This document shows positions 24,535 to 33,024 of a DNA stretch of 33,405 nt, one piece after another. The number at the start of each line of letters is the position of its first letter. Position 1 is the first letter of the stretch. The stretch covers positions 1 to 33,405 of the forward strand of contig VGRY01000049.1 of assembly GCA_016875195.1 (NCBI GenBank). Reading direction: 5' to 3'. Made by a program: the position numbers and the translations under genes. The notes beneath the pieces are model-generated. The model worked only from the letters and a program-made list of their open reading frames with translations. It was not told where the DNA came from and made no database searches. Origin of the DNA: Deltaproteobacteria bacterium (GTDB lineage: Bacteria > Desulfobacterota > BSN033 > UBA1163).

Positions 24535-24674
24535 AAGAGATCGAACACTTTTTCACCATCTACAAGGAATTGGAAGAGAAAAAAACCGGCGTGGAGGGTT
24601 GGGAGGACCGGGAGTCAGCCGTTCGGATCATCAAACAATCCCAGCAAAGATTTAAAAAGGAGGGGAGAGGGTGA
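24474..24674 (+). pseudogene. C-terminal remnant of a family I inorganic pyrophosphatase
   Basis: This frame gives SDVLPHLLKEIEHFFTIYKELE followed by KKTGVEGWEDRESA, the characteristic last ~55 residues of soluble inorganic pyrophosphatases (LLKEIEHFF..YK.LE.K…V.GW). The entire N-terminal catalytic domain with its Asp/Lys metal-phosphate ligands is absent. No ribosome-binding site suits the in-frame ATG. It is a truncated relic, joined directly to the zinc-ribbon fragment upstream. Confidence 0.65.
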
Positions 24675-24747
24675 TTGGAAGGCGACGAGATTTTTTTACT
24701 CCATACGGCAGATTAAGCCTGTCGTACGGTCAGGAGGAGAAAAAACA

Positions 24748-25149
24748 ATGAGGGTCGAAGATCAGTATGCCGATGTGCTTCAGAATATTGAGTTCGGCAT
24801 CGTCACAACCTATAGAGACTATCCCGAAATATCGGACTCCGATGTGATGCGTGTGCTGGAAGCGCTTATTGACAGATACGCAGCGGAGAAAATCGGACGT
24901 TCCCCGCGGCATTATCCATTGTCCGAAGTCGAACAGACGCTCCTTGAAAATGTTCGCAAAATGTGTGAATGGCGTTTGGGGCGTGATACGGTGCCAGACT
25001 CTTCTGATGAAATGGAAAAAGGCCCTGAACCTATAACCATTGACGAAATCATCTTATGCCTGAAGAGGATCGTTAAATCAGTCAACAGATGGAACAAAGA
25101 TGGCGGGAGGCGAGGTTACCTCAGCTTCATCATCCAATATGTTGGTTGA
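24748..25149 (+). CDS. Hypothetical protein (YADVLQNIEFGIV family)
   Basis: The protein has 133 residues, acidic and predicted mostly helical, starting MRVEDQYADVLQNIEFGIVT after a GGAGGAG ribosome-binding site. No catalytic motif is visible. It looks like a conserved small cytoplasmic protein whose relatives, as far as I recall, lie near SEC-C motif proteins; a SEC-C relic is indeed 460 bases downstream. Function unknown. It may be co-transcribed with the next gene (30-bp gap). Confidence 0.65.
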   Translation: MRVEDQYADVLQNIEFGIVTTYRDYPEISDSDVMRVLEALIDRYAAEKIGRSPRHYPLSEVEQTLLENVRKMCEWRLGRDTVPDSSDEMEKGPEPITIDEIILCLKRIVKSVNRWNKDGGRRGYLSFIIQYVG

Positions 25150-25179
25150 CAACCAAAGTCGCTATATGTGAGGGATTCG

Positions 25180-25590
25180 ATGAGGCAAAAGATATGGGTT
25201 TATAATCCACCAAAGCCTAAATTACCGGGTACCGTCAAGGTGTATGTGGAGGCAAAGGCGATGGCGTTGGTAAACGACATCCTGAAACCGGAGCACGTTA
25301 AGCCTCCGCCAAAGAATTCGAAGTGGAACTATATCGTAGACCTTTATACAAAATGGCATCGCAATTATTTCTATTTCTGTGCCAGGTACGCCTGCCCAGG
25401 TCCTAACGCACTGTCCCCTTTTTTTGATACAGGGTTTGCTCGCCTTGAATACGCAGGCAGCGTGGGTAGACAGAGCCGGTTCAACTTGTCCTATATGCGC
25501 CATACTGGCAAATGGTGGGAGATTCGACAGGACCTCTCACTTGAGCAATGTTTGTCGGAAGTTAGGGAAGGAGGCCTTTTCCATCCCTAA
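25180..25590 (+). CDS. Hypothetical protein
   Basis: The protein has 136 residues from the ATG at 25180 (a GTG at 25168 is possible). It is basic, rich in Trp and Tyr, with KWNYIVDLYTKWHRNYFYF and a C-terminal GKWWEIRQDLSLEQCLSEV. The overall pattern (aromatic core, terminal W…LSLEQCL) suggests a small intact domain. No known family is recognised with confidence. It forms a pair with the preceding gene. Confidence 0.6.
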   Translation: MRQKIWVYNPPKPKLPGTVKVYVEAKAMALVNDILKPEHVKPPPKNSKWNYIVDLYTKWHRNYFYFCARYACPGPNALSPFFDTGFARLEYAGSVGRQSRFNLSYMRHTGKWWEIRQDLSLEQCLSEVREGGLFHP

Positions 25591-25613
25591 GTTTATGTCG
25601 GTCTTTCCGTGAA

Positions 25614-25870
25614 GTGTACCGAGGAGAGCAACCAATAATTTTTTATCGTCTTTTCCTAAAGCATGGGCTGTCAACGAATTATTGGAACGAATTCATTGTG
25701 GAGCTTATGCTGGATATCGATTGGAAGCCATTTTTCTTCAGGGCATACCCGACTTGGCCAATACCAGAACAGAGCTTGACCCCAAAAAAGGAAGTGGGAA
25801 AAGAATCGGAAGAAATGATCCCTGCCCCTGCGGAAGCGGAAAGAAATATAAGAAATGCTGTGGAAGGTGA
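25614..25870 (+). pseudogene. SEC-C motif protein, frameshifted
   Basis: One frame from the GTG at 25614 gives a convincing N-part ([17 protein letters not shown] … [19 protein letters not shown]). A different frame, ending at 25870, gives the zinc-binding SEC-C tail [20 protein letters not shown]. The two are joined if one A is added to the run of six A at about 25785-25790. SEC-C tails occur in SecA and in many unrelated proteins as zinc modules. It is either a frameshift mutation, a sequencing slip in the homopolymer, or (less likely) programmed slippage. Confidence 0.6.
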
Positions 25871-26198
25871 AGTCGTTTTGCAAAACGAGAAATTCCGAAT
25901 CCACCCATCTTTTGTGAGTTGTAAGAGCAAAAGTTTGACCAAGCGGACATTGTATAAGCTCGCATTAACTGCTTCCTGTAACTTTCTCTTTCCTAATTTT
26001 CAAAAAAAGCGTATATTACAAATGCAAATGATCAACAAGGATATGCCTCATTAGCTATGAGTAATTGAGTTTGAAATTAACCCGGATATTTATAAAAGCA
26101 GTTTAGGGATAAATGGATTTGTTGAGGAATTTAGATAAAGTGAATCAGGGAAACCACTGGCTAAAGGCGTTACATTAGAGTGGCTAATGGAGGAAAAA
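25871..26198. other. Gene-free gap with a 16-bp perfect palindrome
   Basis: TCGTTTTG/CAAAACGA (25873-25888) lies two bases after the SEC-C stop. The remainder is AT-rich and shows no supportable gene. The ribosome-binding site GGAGG of the next gene is at 26189-26193. Confidence 0.5.
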
Positions 26199-27407
26199 AT
26201 GAAAGCACACCCTTTCTTGATTAACAGAGATGCTACTGGCCAAAGGCTCGAGCCCATAGATATTCAGGAAAAAGTATATGATGAGGCTTGGTTGCAGGAT
26301 GTATTACGTTTACAACCCGAGATATTACCGGTTGCCGAAATCGAGAGTATTTTCTACCCCTTAGTACCAATCGGGAAAGAGGTTCCTGCAGGGACTGGAG
26401 CTATTGATAATCTTTTTATCAGCCACCGAGGTTATCTGGTACTGGTTGAAACAAAATTGTGGCGGAATCCCGAGGCTAAGCGGCAAGTTGTCGCTCAGGC
26501 CATCGATTATGGCAGCTCTCTGTCCGGTTGGAATTATAATCGGTTAAATGAGGTTGTAAAGGGATATACTAAAAGGTTTGAGAATAACGAACTGGATTTG
26601 GCGGATTGGGTAGAAAAGCGTTGTGGTCCGATGGAAGGGGGGCGGTCCTTTTTCGAGGAAACAGTTGTTAAAAACCTCAGATTGGGCCGTTTTTTGACTT
26701 TAATCGTGGGGGACAAAATACGGCAATCGGTAATCGAGATGTTGGATTATTATGGTAATAAGTATCCTCATCTGGCTACAGATATAGCGTTGGTTGAACT
26801 TCATTGCTATCGGTGGACAGCAAAAGAAGAGAGTTGGTCTTTACTGGTAGTTCCCAACATTGTGGCTCGCACCGAAGTCGTAGAGCGTTCGATTGTCCAA
26901 GTTACAATAAATCCTGGAGGCATGTATCAAATCGAATCCCAGCAAGAAAAGGCAAGATTAGAACCAGAGCCACGGAAAAGAGTGACTTTGACCGAGGAGG
27001 CTTTCTGGGAACTATTGAAGAGGCAGGCTCCGGATGACTATGAGAGCATGCGCAACCTCATCAATGAATATCGGGAAAGAGACGGCATCACTGTAGACCC
27101 GACAGATGCTGGTATTGCTATTAGGTTAGTCCTCCATGATAGCGGCCAACAAGTGTCGCTATTTCACGCTAACAAGAACGCTGATTTGTGGGTATGGCCT
27201 GAAACAGTTAGACGACAACTCGAAAGAGCCGGATTTGATTCCTCTTTAGCCGAGTCTTATCGTACACAGATAAGGCGTGTATTGAACATGCCTGAAAAGC
27301 GTGTTGAGTTTGGTTGCCCCATCAGGCAGGTAAATGTTGATGATTTTAAATCTGCGGTTGACGCTTTCATTCGCAATATACAAGTTGCCAATACAAATAA
27401 TGATTAA
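26199..27407 (+). CDS. PD-(D/E)XK nuclease-like protein
   Basis: The protein has 402 residues from the ATG at 26199, five bases after GGAGG; an ATG at 26187 would place that site inside the gene. The segment GAIDNLFISHRGYLVLVETK has the PD-(D/E)XK core: D70, then E84 and K86 in a hydrophobic strand, followed by a helix with QAIDYGS. The C-terminal half (RRQLERAGFD…RRVLNMPEKRVEFG) is unassigned. Such a core in a large cytoplasmic protein suggests a restriction- or defence-type nuclease, or a NucS-like one, but no methylase or helicase partner is adjacent. Confidence 0.65.
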   Translation: MKAHPFLINRDATGQRLEPIDIQEKVYDEAWLQDVLRLQPEILPVAEIESIFYPLVPIGKEVPAGTGAIDNLFISHRGYLVLVETKLWRNPEAKRQVVAQAIDYGSSLSGWNYNRLNEVVKGYTKRFENNELDLADWVEKRCGPMEGGRSFFEETVVKNLRLGRFLTLIVGDKIRQSVIEMLDYYGNKYPHLATDIALVELHCYRWTAKEESWSLLVVPNIVARTEVVERSIVQVTINPGGMYQIESQQEKARLEPEPRKRVTLTEEAFWELLKRQAPDDYESMRNLINEYRERDGITVDPTDAGIAIRLVLHDSGQQVSLFHANKNADLWVWPETVRRQLERAGFDSSLAESYRTQIRRVLNMPEKRVEFGCPIRQVNVDDFKSAVDAFIRNIQVANTNND

Positions 27408-27611
27408 TGAGACATTATATCATCTATCATAATAGCAAATAGAAAGATGTAAAATTGGCATGGCTGATATCTATTAAATATCATTACCGTAAATACCCGA
27501 AAGAAATTTACACCGATTAAAGGAATAACCTTGATGTTCCGAAATGCCAAATTCAAAGTCACGACCAAGATTACCAAGATTAACACTTAACCATTTTTAT
27601 CTGGGAATGTA

Positions 27612-27971
27612 TTGAACCGGATTCCTGCTGTGTTCGCAAATTACTTTGAGCGTTGGCAAATCAGTCTTCCCGATGGTGCAGTTGAGAAGCGACTATCAGA
27701 CAAGATCCAATCGAGCGGTTGGACTATTCATTACCAATTTGGAGTTAACGACCGAGGAGAGTTCCTCGATTTCTATGCTTCTCATAGAATGACTAATGAC
27801 AGGCACATGCGGATTTACGCATCGGGTGAAACAGAAGGCCTCCCGGCTTTATGGGACATGCTCATTTATCCAGTGAACGCCACTGCGGCGCAGAAGAAGC
27901 AGATAGAACACGAACACAATGAGCACAATAAACGTGTAATGGATGAATTGAAGAGAAAAGGTTTTTGTTAA
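27612..27971 (+). CDS. Hypothetical protein
   Basis: The protein has 119 residues. The only available start in frame is the TTG at 27612. The core IPDGAVEKR-like ISLPDGAVEKRLSD, GWTIHYQFGVNDRGEFLDFYASH and MTNDRHMRIYASGE looks like a compact conserved domain. The charged C-terminal helix is HEHNEHNKRVMDELKRKGF. Function unknown. It lies between the two nuclease-like genes on the same strand but with gaps above 130 bp on each side. Confidence 0.6.
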   Translation: MNRIPAVFANYFERWQISLPDGAVEKRLSDKIQSSGWTIHYQFGVNDRGEFLDFYASHRMTNDRHMRIYASGETEGLPALWDMLIYPVNATAAQKKQIEHEHNEHNKRVMDELKRKGFC

Positions 27972-28108
27972 TTTTTTCTCCTATTTTGTAAAAACACCAT
28001 CGAATTTGTAGGGCTTGGAGCAAAAGAGAGCCTTCAGTGGTTCAAGATTTAATAAAAATATATAAGTAGCCTAAAAAATAAGTATGACGGCAGATGTGGA
28101 GTTCGAAA

Positions 28109-28837
28109 ATGCCTGATGTAATTGTTAACACTCCGACCGCATACCAGCAGTATCGAGGGATGTTAGAAGTAAAACACGAAGAAGAAGGTCTGTGCTGGTT
28201 TTGGGCGTATCCTTCACTCATGCCTTGGCCGCTTCCAGTTGTCTGGCTCTACACCCCGGTGGTGGGCAACAAGCAATGGCCGGGCGACCTATGGGGAATC
28301 GACAAGAACGGGGATTTCCTTGTAATTGAGTGCAAACAGTGTAAGCGTCGCGACGATCCATTCAGGGATTTTCTGGCCTTTCACTCCCAAGGTCGTGCTG
28401 AGCTTTCCGCCTCTCATTGGCAAGAGAAGTTTCCACGACATTTGCGGGCCGAGCTGGCCTTTCCCGAAGCCATTTCCAAACGACCAGCAAATAAGACTGA
28501 CGGCATTCTCCCGCGGTCAAACAAACGCAGTCATATTCGGCGCTGGCCACAACTCGCACACATCATCGGTATGGGCATCAGAGCACCTCAGTATCGAACG
28601 CTTGCAGTGAACTATTTACAGACGAGAGCCGCATTGAATGATCCGACACCATACTACTTAGCACTGATGATTGTGTCTGATGCAAGGGCATCGGTGTTAA
28701 GCGAAAGAGCGATAGCTTCCGGCCGCGCTCTTCAGAGGATGGTTGGTCCTGATCATGTCAGGGTCATAACTGTAAGGGCTACAGTATTGGTTCGTGATCA
28801 AGTTCGAATTACGGCAGAGCAAGCACATTTCGTGTGA
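28109..28837 (+). CDS. PD-(D/E)XK nuclease-like protein
   Basis: The protein has 242 residues from the ATG at 28109, with GGAG seven bases upstream; an ATG at 28094 is possible. PGDLWGIDKNGDFLVIECKQC gives D60, E74 and K76 of a PD-(D/E)XK core. A basic stretch (KRSHIRRWPQ) follows. The C-terminus ends in a beta-rich segment (VRVITVRATVLVRDQVRI). This is the second nuclease-like gene within 2 kb. The target is unknown. Confidence 0.6.
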   Translation: MPDVIVNTPTAYQQYRGMLEVKHEEEGLCWFWAYPSLMPWPLPVVWLYTPVVGNKQWPGDLWGIDKNGDFLVIECKQCKRRDDPFRDFLAFHSQGRAELSASHWQEKFPRHLRAELAFPEAISKRPANKTDGILPRSNKRSHIRRWPQLAHIIGMGIRAPQYRTLAVNYLQTRAALNDPTPYYLALMIVSDARASVLSERAIASGRALQRMVGPDHVRVITVRATVLVRDQVRITAEQAHFV

Positions 28838-28844
28838 AGTCTTT

Positions 28845-28888
28845 TAGCGACCGCGGATCCCCGAGCAATTGGCTTCCGCGGATCGCTA
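28845..28888. repeat. GC-rich hairpin after the nuclease-like gene
   Basis: TAGCGA-CCGCGG (28845-28856) pairs with CCGCGGATCGCTA (28876-28888) with one bulged base and a 19-base loop. There is no T-run, so it is not a typical intrinsic terminator. It may be a repeat unit or an RNA 3'-end stabiliser. Confidence 0.55.
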
Positions 28889-29313
28889 ATAACCCCGGCT
28901 CCCGCTGAAGCCGAGCGTTATACTTCCTTTCTCCCCGTAATCACCAAGCTTAGAGTTTAGCCTGTCTTGCGGATAAGTAGGTGGAAGCCTCGGAGATTTC
29001 CTTTTGATAATCGAGTGATCAACGGGTTTTTTAGCCAATTTGTTTATTGCTACCTTTCTAAAATGAATATATTCCTTTTTAGATATCAGAAAATCGCCCC
29101 TTTCTGGAATTGACATTTATAAGAATTCAAGGTGGCCTTGCTGTCAAAGGCATCGAAAAATTAGACTTAGAAATTTTATGCCTATGTGTTGTTAGCTCCG
29201 CTCAAAGCAAGACCCATCAGTTTTTGAACGCCTCGGAAGGGATTTGACGACGCCAGGCTGGACATATTTTTTTTAGCCTATCTCCTGGCGGGGCACACTC
29301 CAGCAGCTTCCTC
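28889..29313. other. Gap without a supportable gene
   Basis: A short stem CGGCT…AGCCG between TAAC and GTTA ends occurs at about 28890-28921. A 76-codon minus-strand frame (28886-29116) exists but runs into the hairpins at its 3' end and has no clear ribosome-binding site, so it is not called. Nothing else is evident before the higBA promoter. Confidence 0.4.
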
Positions 29314-29342
29314 TTGACAATAATAAACAAATTGTTTATTAA
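29314..29342 (+). promoter_or_regulatory. Promoter and palindromic operator of higBA
   Basis: TTGACA (29314-29319), a 17-bp spacer, TATTAA (29337-29342). The spacer and -10 contain a perfect palindrome, 29321-29341, arms TAATAAACAA and TTGTTTATTA around a central A. It is a very good operator for HigA autorepression. Confidence 0.85.
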
Positions 29343-29348
29343 TCTAAT

Positions 29349-29630
29349 GTGATCAAATCATTCCGTTGTCTTGAAACCGGGAAAATATTCTGTCGCCAAT
29401 TTTCAAGGAAGTTTCCACATGACCTTCAGCAGCGGGCTTTTATGAAGCTTAATGCGATTGATGCGGCAACCCGGCTTGAAGATTTAGGTCTACCGTCATC
29501 GAACCGACTTGAGGCTTTAAAGGGTCGACGTAAAGGTCAATGGAGCATTCGTATTAACGATCAATGGCGTATTTGTTTTGAATGGCGCGATGACAATGCC
29601 GAGATGGTGGAAATCGTCGATTATCATTGA
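29349..29630 (+). CDS. higB: HigB/RelE-family toxin
   Basis: The protein has 93 residues from the GTG at 29349. Motifs: GLPSSNRLEALKGRRKGQWSI, then INDQWRICFEW, the HigB-type RelE fold with basic catalytic surface. By family it is a ribosome-dependent mRNA interferase. The start codon lies seven bases after the -10 box and has no ribosome-binding site, so the mRNA is probably leaderless. higA follows after 10 bases with a strong site of its own, which would favour antitoxin over toxin synthesis. Confidence 0.9.
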   Translation: MIKSFRCLETGKIFCRQFSRKFPHDLQQRAFMKLNAIDAATRLEDLGLPSSNRLEALKGRRKGQWSIRINDQWRICFEWRDDNAEMVEIVDYH

Positions 29631-29640
29631 GGAGGTCAGC

Positions 29641-29943
29641 ATGAACAAAAGGCGTATTTCTCCGGTACACCCTGGAGTGTATTTAAAAGAGTTGATTGAT
29701 GAGCTGAAATTATCACAATACCGACTCGCTCGGGAGTTAGGTGTCCCTGCCATGCGTATCAATCACGTTGTGAATGGCAAACGTCCGGTAACCGCGGAGC
29801 TTGCCTTGCGCCTGGGGCGTTATTTCGGACAAAGCCCGCGTTATTGGATCAACCTTCAAAGTCGGTATGATATGGAAGTTGCGGAAGATGCTTTGTCCGA
29901 ACAGGTGGCACGTGAAGTACACCCCATGGCGGCAGCCGTTTGA
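29641..29943 (+). CDS. higA: HigA-family antitoxin (XRE-type HTH)
   Basis: The protein has 100 residues. HPGVYLKELIDELKLSQYRLA then LGVPAMRINHVVNGKRPVTAE is the HigA helix-turn-helix; LGRYFGQSPRYWINLQ is the diagnostic continuation. GAGGAGG lies eight bases before the ATG. It binds HigB and very likely the palindrome in the upstream promoter. Confidence 0.93.
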   Translation: MNKRRISPVHPGVYLKELIDELKLSQYRLARELGVPAMRINHVVNGKRPVTAELALRLGRYFGQSPRYWINLQSRYDMEVAEDALSEQVAREVHPMAAAV

Positions 29944-30018
29944 TTCCAGTAAGAACATTTGTCTTCAGCGAAGGCGTGACGCAGACCATCAACATCGAGG
30001 GGCTCTACTATTCTTCTT

Positions 30019-30279
30019 TTATTTTTCCTTTTTCCCAAAGATTTCTTCAATGGATTTCACCTCAATAGGTCTATCCCTACCAAAACGCTTAAAGTAAATC
30101 CTTTCGATGAAAATAGGCAGCGGAGCTTTCCAGGGTTCTTGCCTTTCATTTGCGATTTTCCCGAATTTCTTAGGATTCATGCCAAGCTCTCTTGCCATCT
30201 GGATATGAGCATGTGAAAGATGGTATCGCTTCCGAGCATCGATCCATATTTGATACTTTTCGGGTTTTCTCTTTTTCAT
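30019..30279 (-). CDS. Small conserved protein coupled to the SNF2 helicase gene
   Basis: The protein has 86 residues and is basic. KYQIWIDARKRYHLSHAHIQMARELGMNPKKFG reads like a helix-turn-helix-type segment, followed by PLPIFIERIYFKRFGRDRP. The start overlaps the stop of the helicase gene by four bases, so the two are translated together. Function unknown. The coupling suggests a helicase partner or regulator, which is an inference only. Confidence 0.65.
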   Translation of the reverse strand: MKKRKPEKYQIWIDARKRYHLSHAHIQMARELGMNPKKFGKIANERQEPWKAPLPIFIERIYFKRFGRDRPIEVKSIEEIFGKKEK

Positions 30280-32915
30280 AACCCCGAAGTCCCAAGAATC
30301 CGGGCGAGGGATTTGGCCATGTTGTCAAGCAAGGATTCATCCGGGAGAGTGATGGTCATTTTCAGGTGGCCTTCATCATCTTTATCGAGGCACTCAGAAA
30401 GGCGCTTCCTGAGTGTTTCAGTCAGCTGAAGGATCCCCTCTTTCTCTTCTTTTTGGGGGAACATCTCTCCGATAAAAGCAAAGGCCGCACCCAGAAGCTG
30501 GCCGCCGGCGCTTGCGATCTTCCCTTTTTGAGCCAGCCTTTCCACTTCTGCTTTTCGGCTTTCGTCCAGAGCCGCATCCGGCTTTGCTCCCAGGAGTATC
30601 TCCAATCTCCTCTTTAACTCCTCCATGCCGCTGGCAAGATCGACCGTCTTTATTTTGGAATCCGGGTCAAGCGCAGCAAGGGCCAATTCATGTTTGGCTG
30701 AAAGGGTTCCCAAGAGTTTTTCTTCAAGGGTCTCTTCTGTCACGAGGAGAAAGGCTTGGACAGGCCGTTTCTGTCCCATTCGGTGAACGCGGGAGATCCT
30801 CTGCTCAAGGACCGCGGGATTCCACGGGAGGTCCACGTTGACGACGGTATTGGCCGCCTGGAGATTGAGACCGATGGCCCCGGCATTGGTGGTGATAAAG
30901 AGCTTGCAATCGGGGTTTCTTTGAAACTCATGGATCAACCCCTGCCTCTTTTTCTGCGGGATGGAGCCGTCCAGCCTCACATAACCCGCTTTTCGTTTTC
31001 TGAGCAGGGGTTCAATCAGGCCGAGCATGGTCGTCCATTCCGAAAAGAGGACGATCTTTCGGTCTTCCTCTTCAATAAGCCGATCAATCAGATTTTCGAA
31101 CTCCACAAGTTTGCTGGAATAACCGGGCGGCACTTTATCCACCAGAAAGGTGCTGTTGGCCGCCATTCTGCAAATCAACAGGGCTTTTTGCAGGCGTAGA
31201 AGGTCCATCTCAGAAATGTATTTCTTGCAGATAATTCTCTGAACAACTCTCATCTGCTGGTCATGGAGCAAAAGCTGTTCGTCGGTGGGTGGAATCCTTC
31301 TGATTTCCGTGGTCCTTGGAGGCAATTCAGACATGACCATCTTCCTCGTCCTTCGGAGGAGGATAGGCTTTAGGCTTTCTCTCAATTCATCCAGATTCTT
31401 ATATCCGAGCACTTTTCCTTTTTCATCGACGATTCGGTATTGATTGTAAAAACGAAACGCCGGCCCGAGTCGCCGGTCATCAATAAACTCAACAACGGAA
31501 TAGAGTTCATCAAGGCGATTTTCCAGAGGCGTTCCAGACAGAACCAGGGCATAAGGAGATTTGAGCGCTTTGATCACACGGCTTGTCTTAGCCTCCCAGT
31601 TCTTGATCCTTTGCCCCTCGTCCAGGATGATGAAATCCCATTTCACTCTTTCAATGTCAAGAAAATCCCGGAGGACCTGCTCGTAATTGCAGATCGTAAA
31701 GAAACAGGGATGATCATATTGAGCCGCCCTTTCTCTGGCCGATCCAAGGACAATCTGGTAGCTCCGGTCTGAGAACCGCATAATCTCCAGACGCCATTGG
31801 GATTTTACAGAGGCCGGGCAGACCACAAGGACTTTTGAAATTCCTGCCTCCCGTGCGAGCAGTTCAGCTGCTCCGATTCCTTGGACCGTCTTACCGAGCC
31901 CCATGTCATCCGCAAGAACAGCCCTTCCGTTTCCTACGGCAAACGCAATCCCGTCAAGCTGATAAGGGAGCAATTCCGTCTTAAGAAGCGACTTTCGTAG
32001 AGAATGATTCTTAGGGTCCTGACGTATCTCATTGACTCGATTTTTTATCCGCTCCAAATAAAGTTTACGGTTAATATATTCTTCGGCATCAGGATAAATC
32101 ACAACCTCATGGCCCAGATTTTCTATCTTCTTAATGGACTCTAAGAGATATCCGGTGTTTTGGATGGAGCGATTTAAGAAAGGACGAATAAGTGTCATGA
32201 GAGAAGGATCGAGATTCTCCGGGACCAATAGCCGCAACTCCGTTTCATCGCCATATCGAAGATGAACCGCCAGGCTCTTTATCTTGTAAGGAGTATTTCT
32301 ATCTTTTTGATTGAATCGTTTTTTGACCTCTTCAATAACATAGAGAATATGTTTGCAGGTGCCAAGGGTATTTTTCTTAAAATCCGGACAGGAACAGTAC
32401 GACTCCCCATCTTTCCAGCCTCTCAGCGCAACACGGTAGCTTTTTCCTGAGGCGAGATTGATGACGGTGTAGTCCGTCCACAACTCTTTTTTATTTATGG
32501 GAGTAAGGGTCATTTTTTCGGTTCGCGCTCTTTCCCGCCTTTCCTCGATGGCCACTTTTATAAGCTCATGGTCACTCAGGCTTTCAACAGGTTTTCTCTC
32601 CGGCGGTGGGGCAGAAAGCCCTAATGCCATTTTTTCCTCAAGGATCAGGGAGAAAGCGGCCCCGAGGTGTTCACAAGCGGTTGTGCATTCGCTGCAACCG
32701 AAACGCAAGGACTTAGGTTTTTCAGAGGTTAGAGAGAAATTGACGACGGCATCGCCCAAATTGACCCTGAATAATTCATCTCCCCAAGTGACTTGCTCAG
32801 TGATGTCAACGTCATATTTCCCTCCTTCCCTGATCAAACGCTCCCCTTCAGGTCCAAGAAGTTTGCAGGCTTCCCGAAAAGTGAGATGTGAAAGTTTATC
32901 TTTAAGATTGATCAT
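30276..32915 (-). CDS. SNF2-family helicase with N-terminal SWIM zinc fingers
   Basis: The protein has about 879 residues, starting at the ATG at 32915 (GAGGT seven bases upstream); GTG/ATG codons up to nine bases further are possible. Order: a Cys/His cluster near 70-85 (CSECTTACEHL); a SWIM finger near 180-195 (CSCPDFKKNTLGTCKH); helicase lobe 1 with LADDMGLGKT (Walker A), DEGQ in place of DEAH, and LSGTPLENR; lobe 2 with VLFSEWTTM, VRLDGSIPQKKR, NAGAIGLNLQAA and QRISRVHRMGQ. These are double-stranded DNA translocases of the bacterial RapA/HepA-like group. It is probably involved in remodelling protein-DNA complexes or transcription; the specific role is unknown. Confidence 0.92.
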   Translation of the reverse strand: MINLKDKLSHLTFREACKLLGPEGERLIREGGKYDVDITEQVTWGDELFRVNLGDAVVNFSLTSEKPKSLRFGCSECTTACEHLGAAFSLILEEKMALGLSAPPPERKPVESLSDHELIKVAIEERRERARTEKMTLTPINKKELWTDYTVINLASGKSYRVALRGWKDGESYCSCPDFKKNTLGTCKHILYVIEEVKKRFNQKDRNTPYKIKSLAVHLRYGDETELRLLVPENLDPSLMTLIRPFLNRSIQNTGYLLESIKKIENLGHEVVIYPDAEEYINRKLYLERIKNRVNEIRQDPKNHSLRKSLLKTELLPYQLDGIAFAVGNGRAVLADDMGLGKTVQGIGAAELLAREAGISKVLVVCPASVKSQWRLEIMRFSDRSYQIVLGSARERAAQYDHPCFFTICNYEQVLRDFLDIERVKWDFIILDEGQRIKNWEAKTSRVIKALKSPYALVLSGTPLENRLDELYSVVEFIDDRRLGPAFRFYNQYRIVDEKGKVLGYKNLDELRESLKPILLRRTRKMVMSELPPRTTEIRRIPPTDEQLLLHDQQMRVVQRIICKKYISEMDLLRLQKALLICRMAANSTFLVDKVPPGYSSKLVEFENLIDRLIEEEDRKIVLFSEWTTMLGLIEPLLRKRKAGYVRLDGSIPQKKRQGLIHEFQRNPDCKLFITTNAGAIGLNLQAANTVVNVDLPWNPAVLEQRISRVHRMGQKRPVQAFLLVTEETLEEKLLGTLSAKHELALAALDPDSKIKTVDLASGMEELKRRLEILLGAKPDAALDESRKAEVERLAQKGKIASAGGQLLGAAFAFIGEMFPQKEEKEGILQLTETLRKRLSECLDKDDEGHLKMTITLPDESLLDNMAKSLARILGTSGL

Positions 32916-33024
32916 CGTCATCACCTCATCAGAGTGAGTAATAGCAGGGTTTATTGTTGGGAAAGAGTTGCTTATGTGTTAGATCAATTTGTCATAACCG
33001 CTCTCTTGAGTCAAGCCGGTGTCT

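Noticed and set aside
28889..28921. Integron attC-like site (TAAC…GTTA with CGGCT/AGCCG arms)
   Set aside because: The core sites do not fit the RYYYAAC/GTTRRRY consensus, and there is no integrase or cassette array.
28886..29116. 76-codon minus-strand frame
   Set aside because: Its 3' end runs into palindromic sequence, no ribosome-binding site is evident and no family is recognised; it is described only within the gap.
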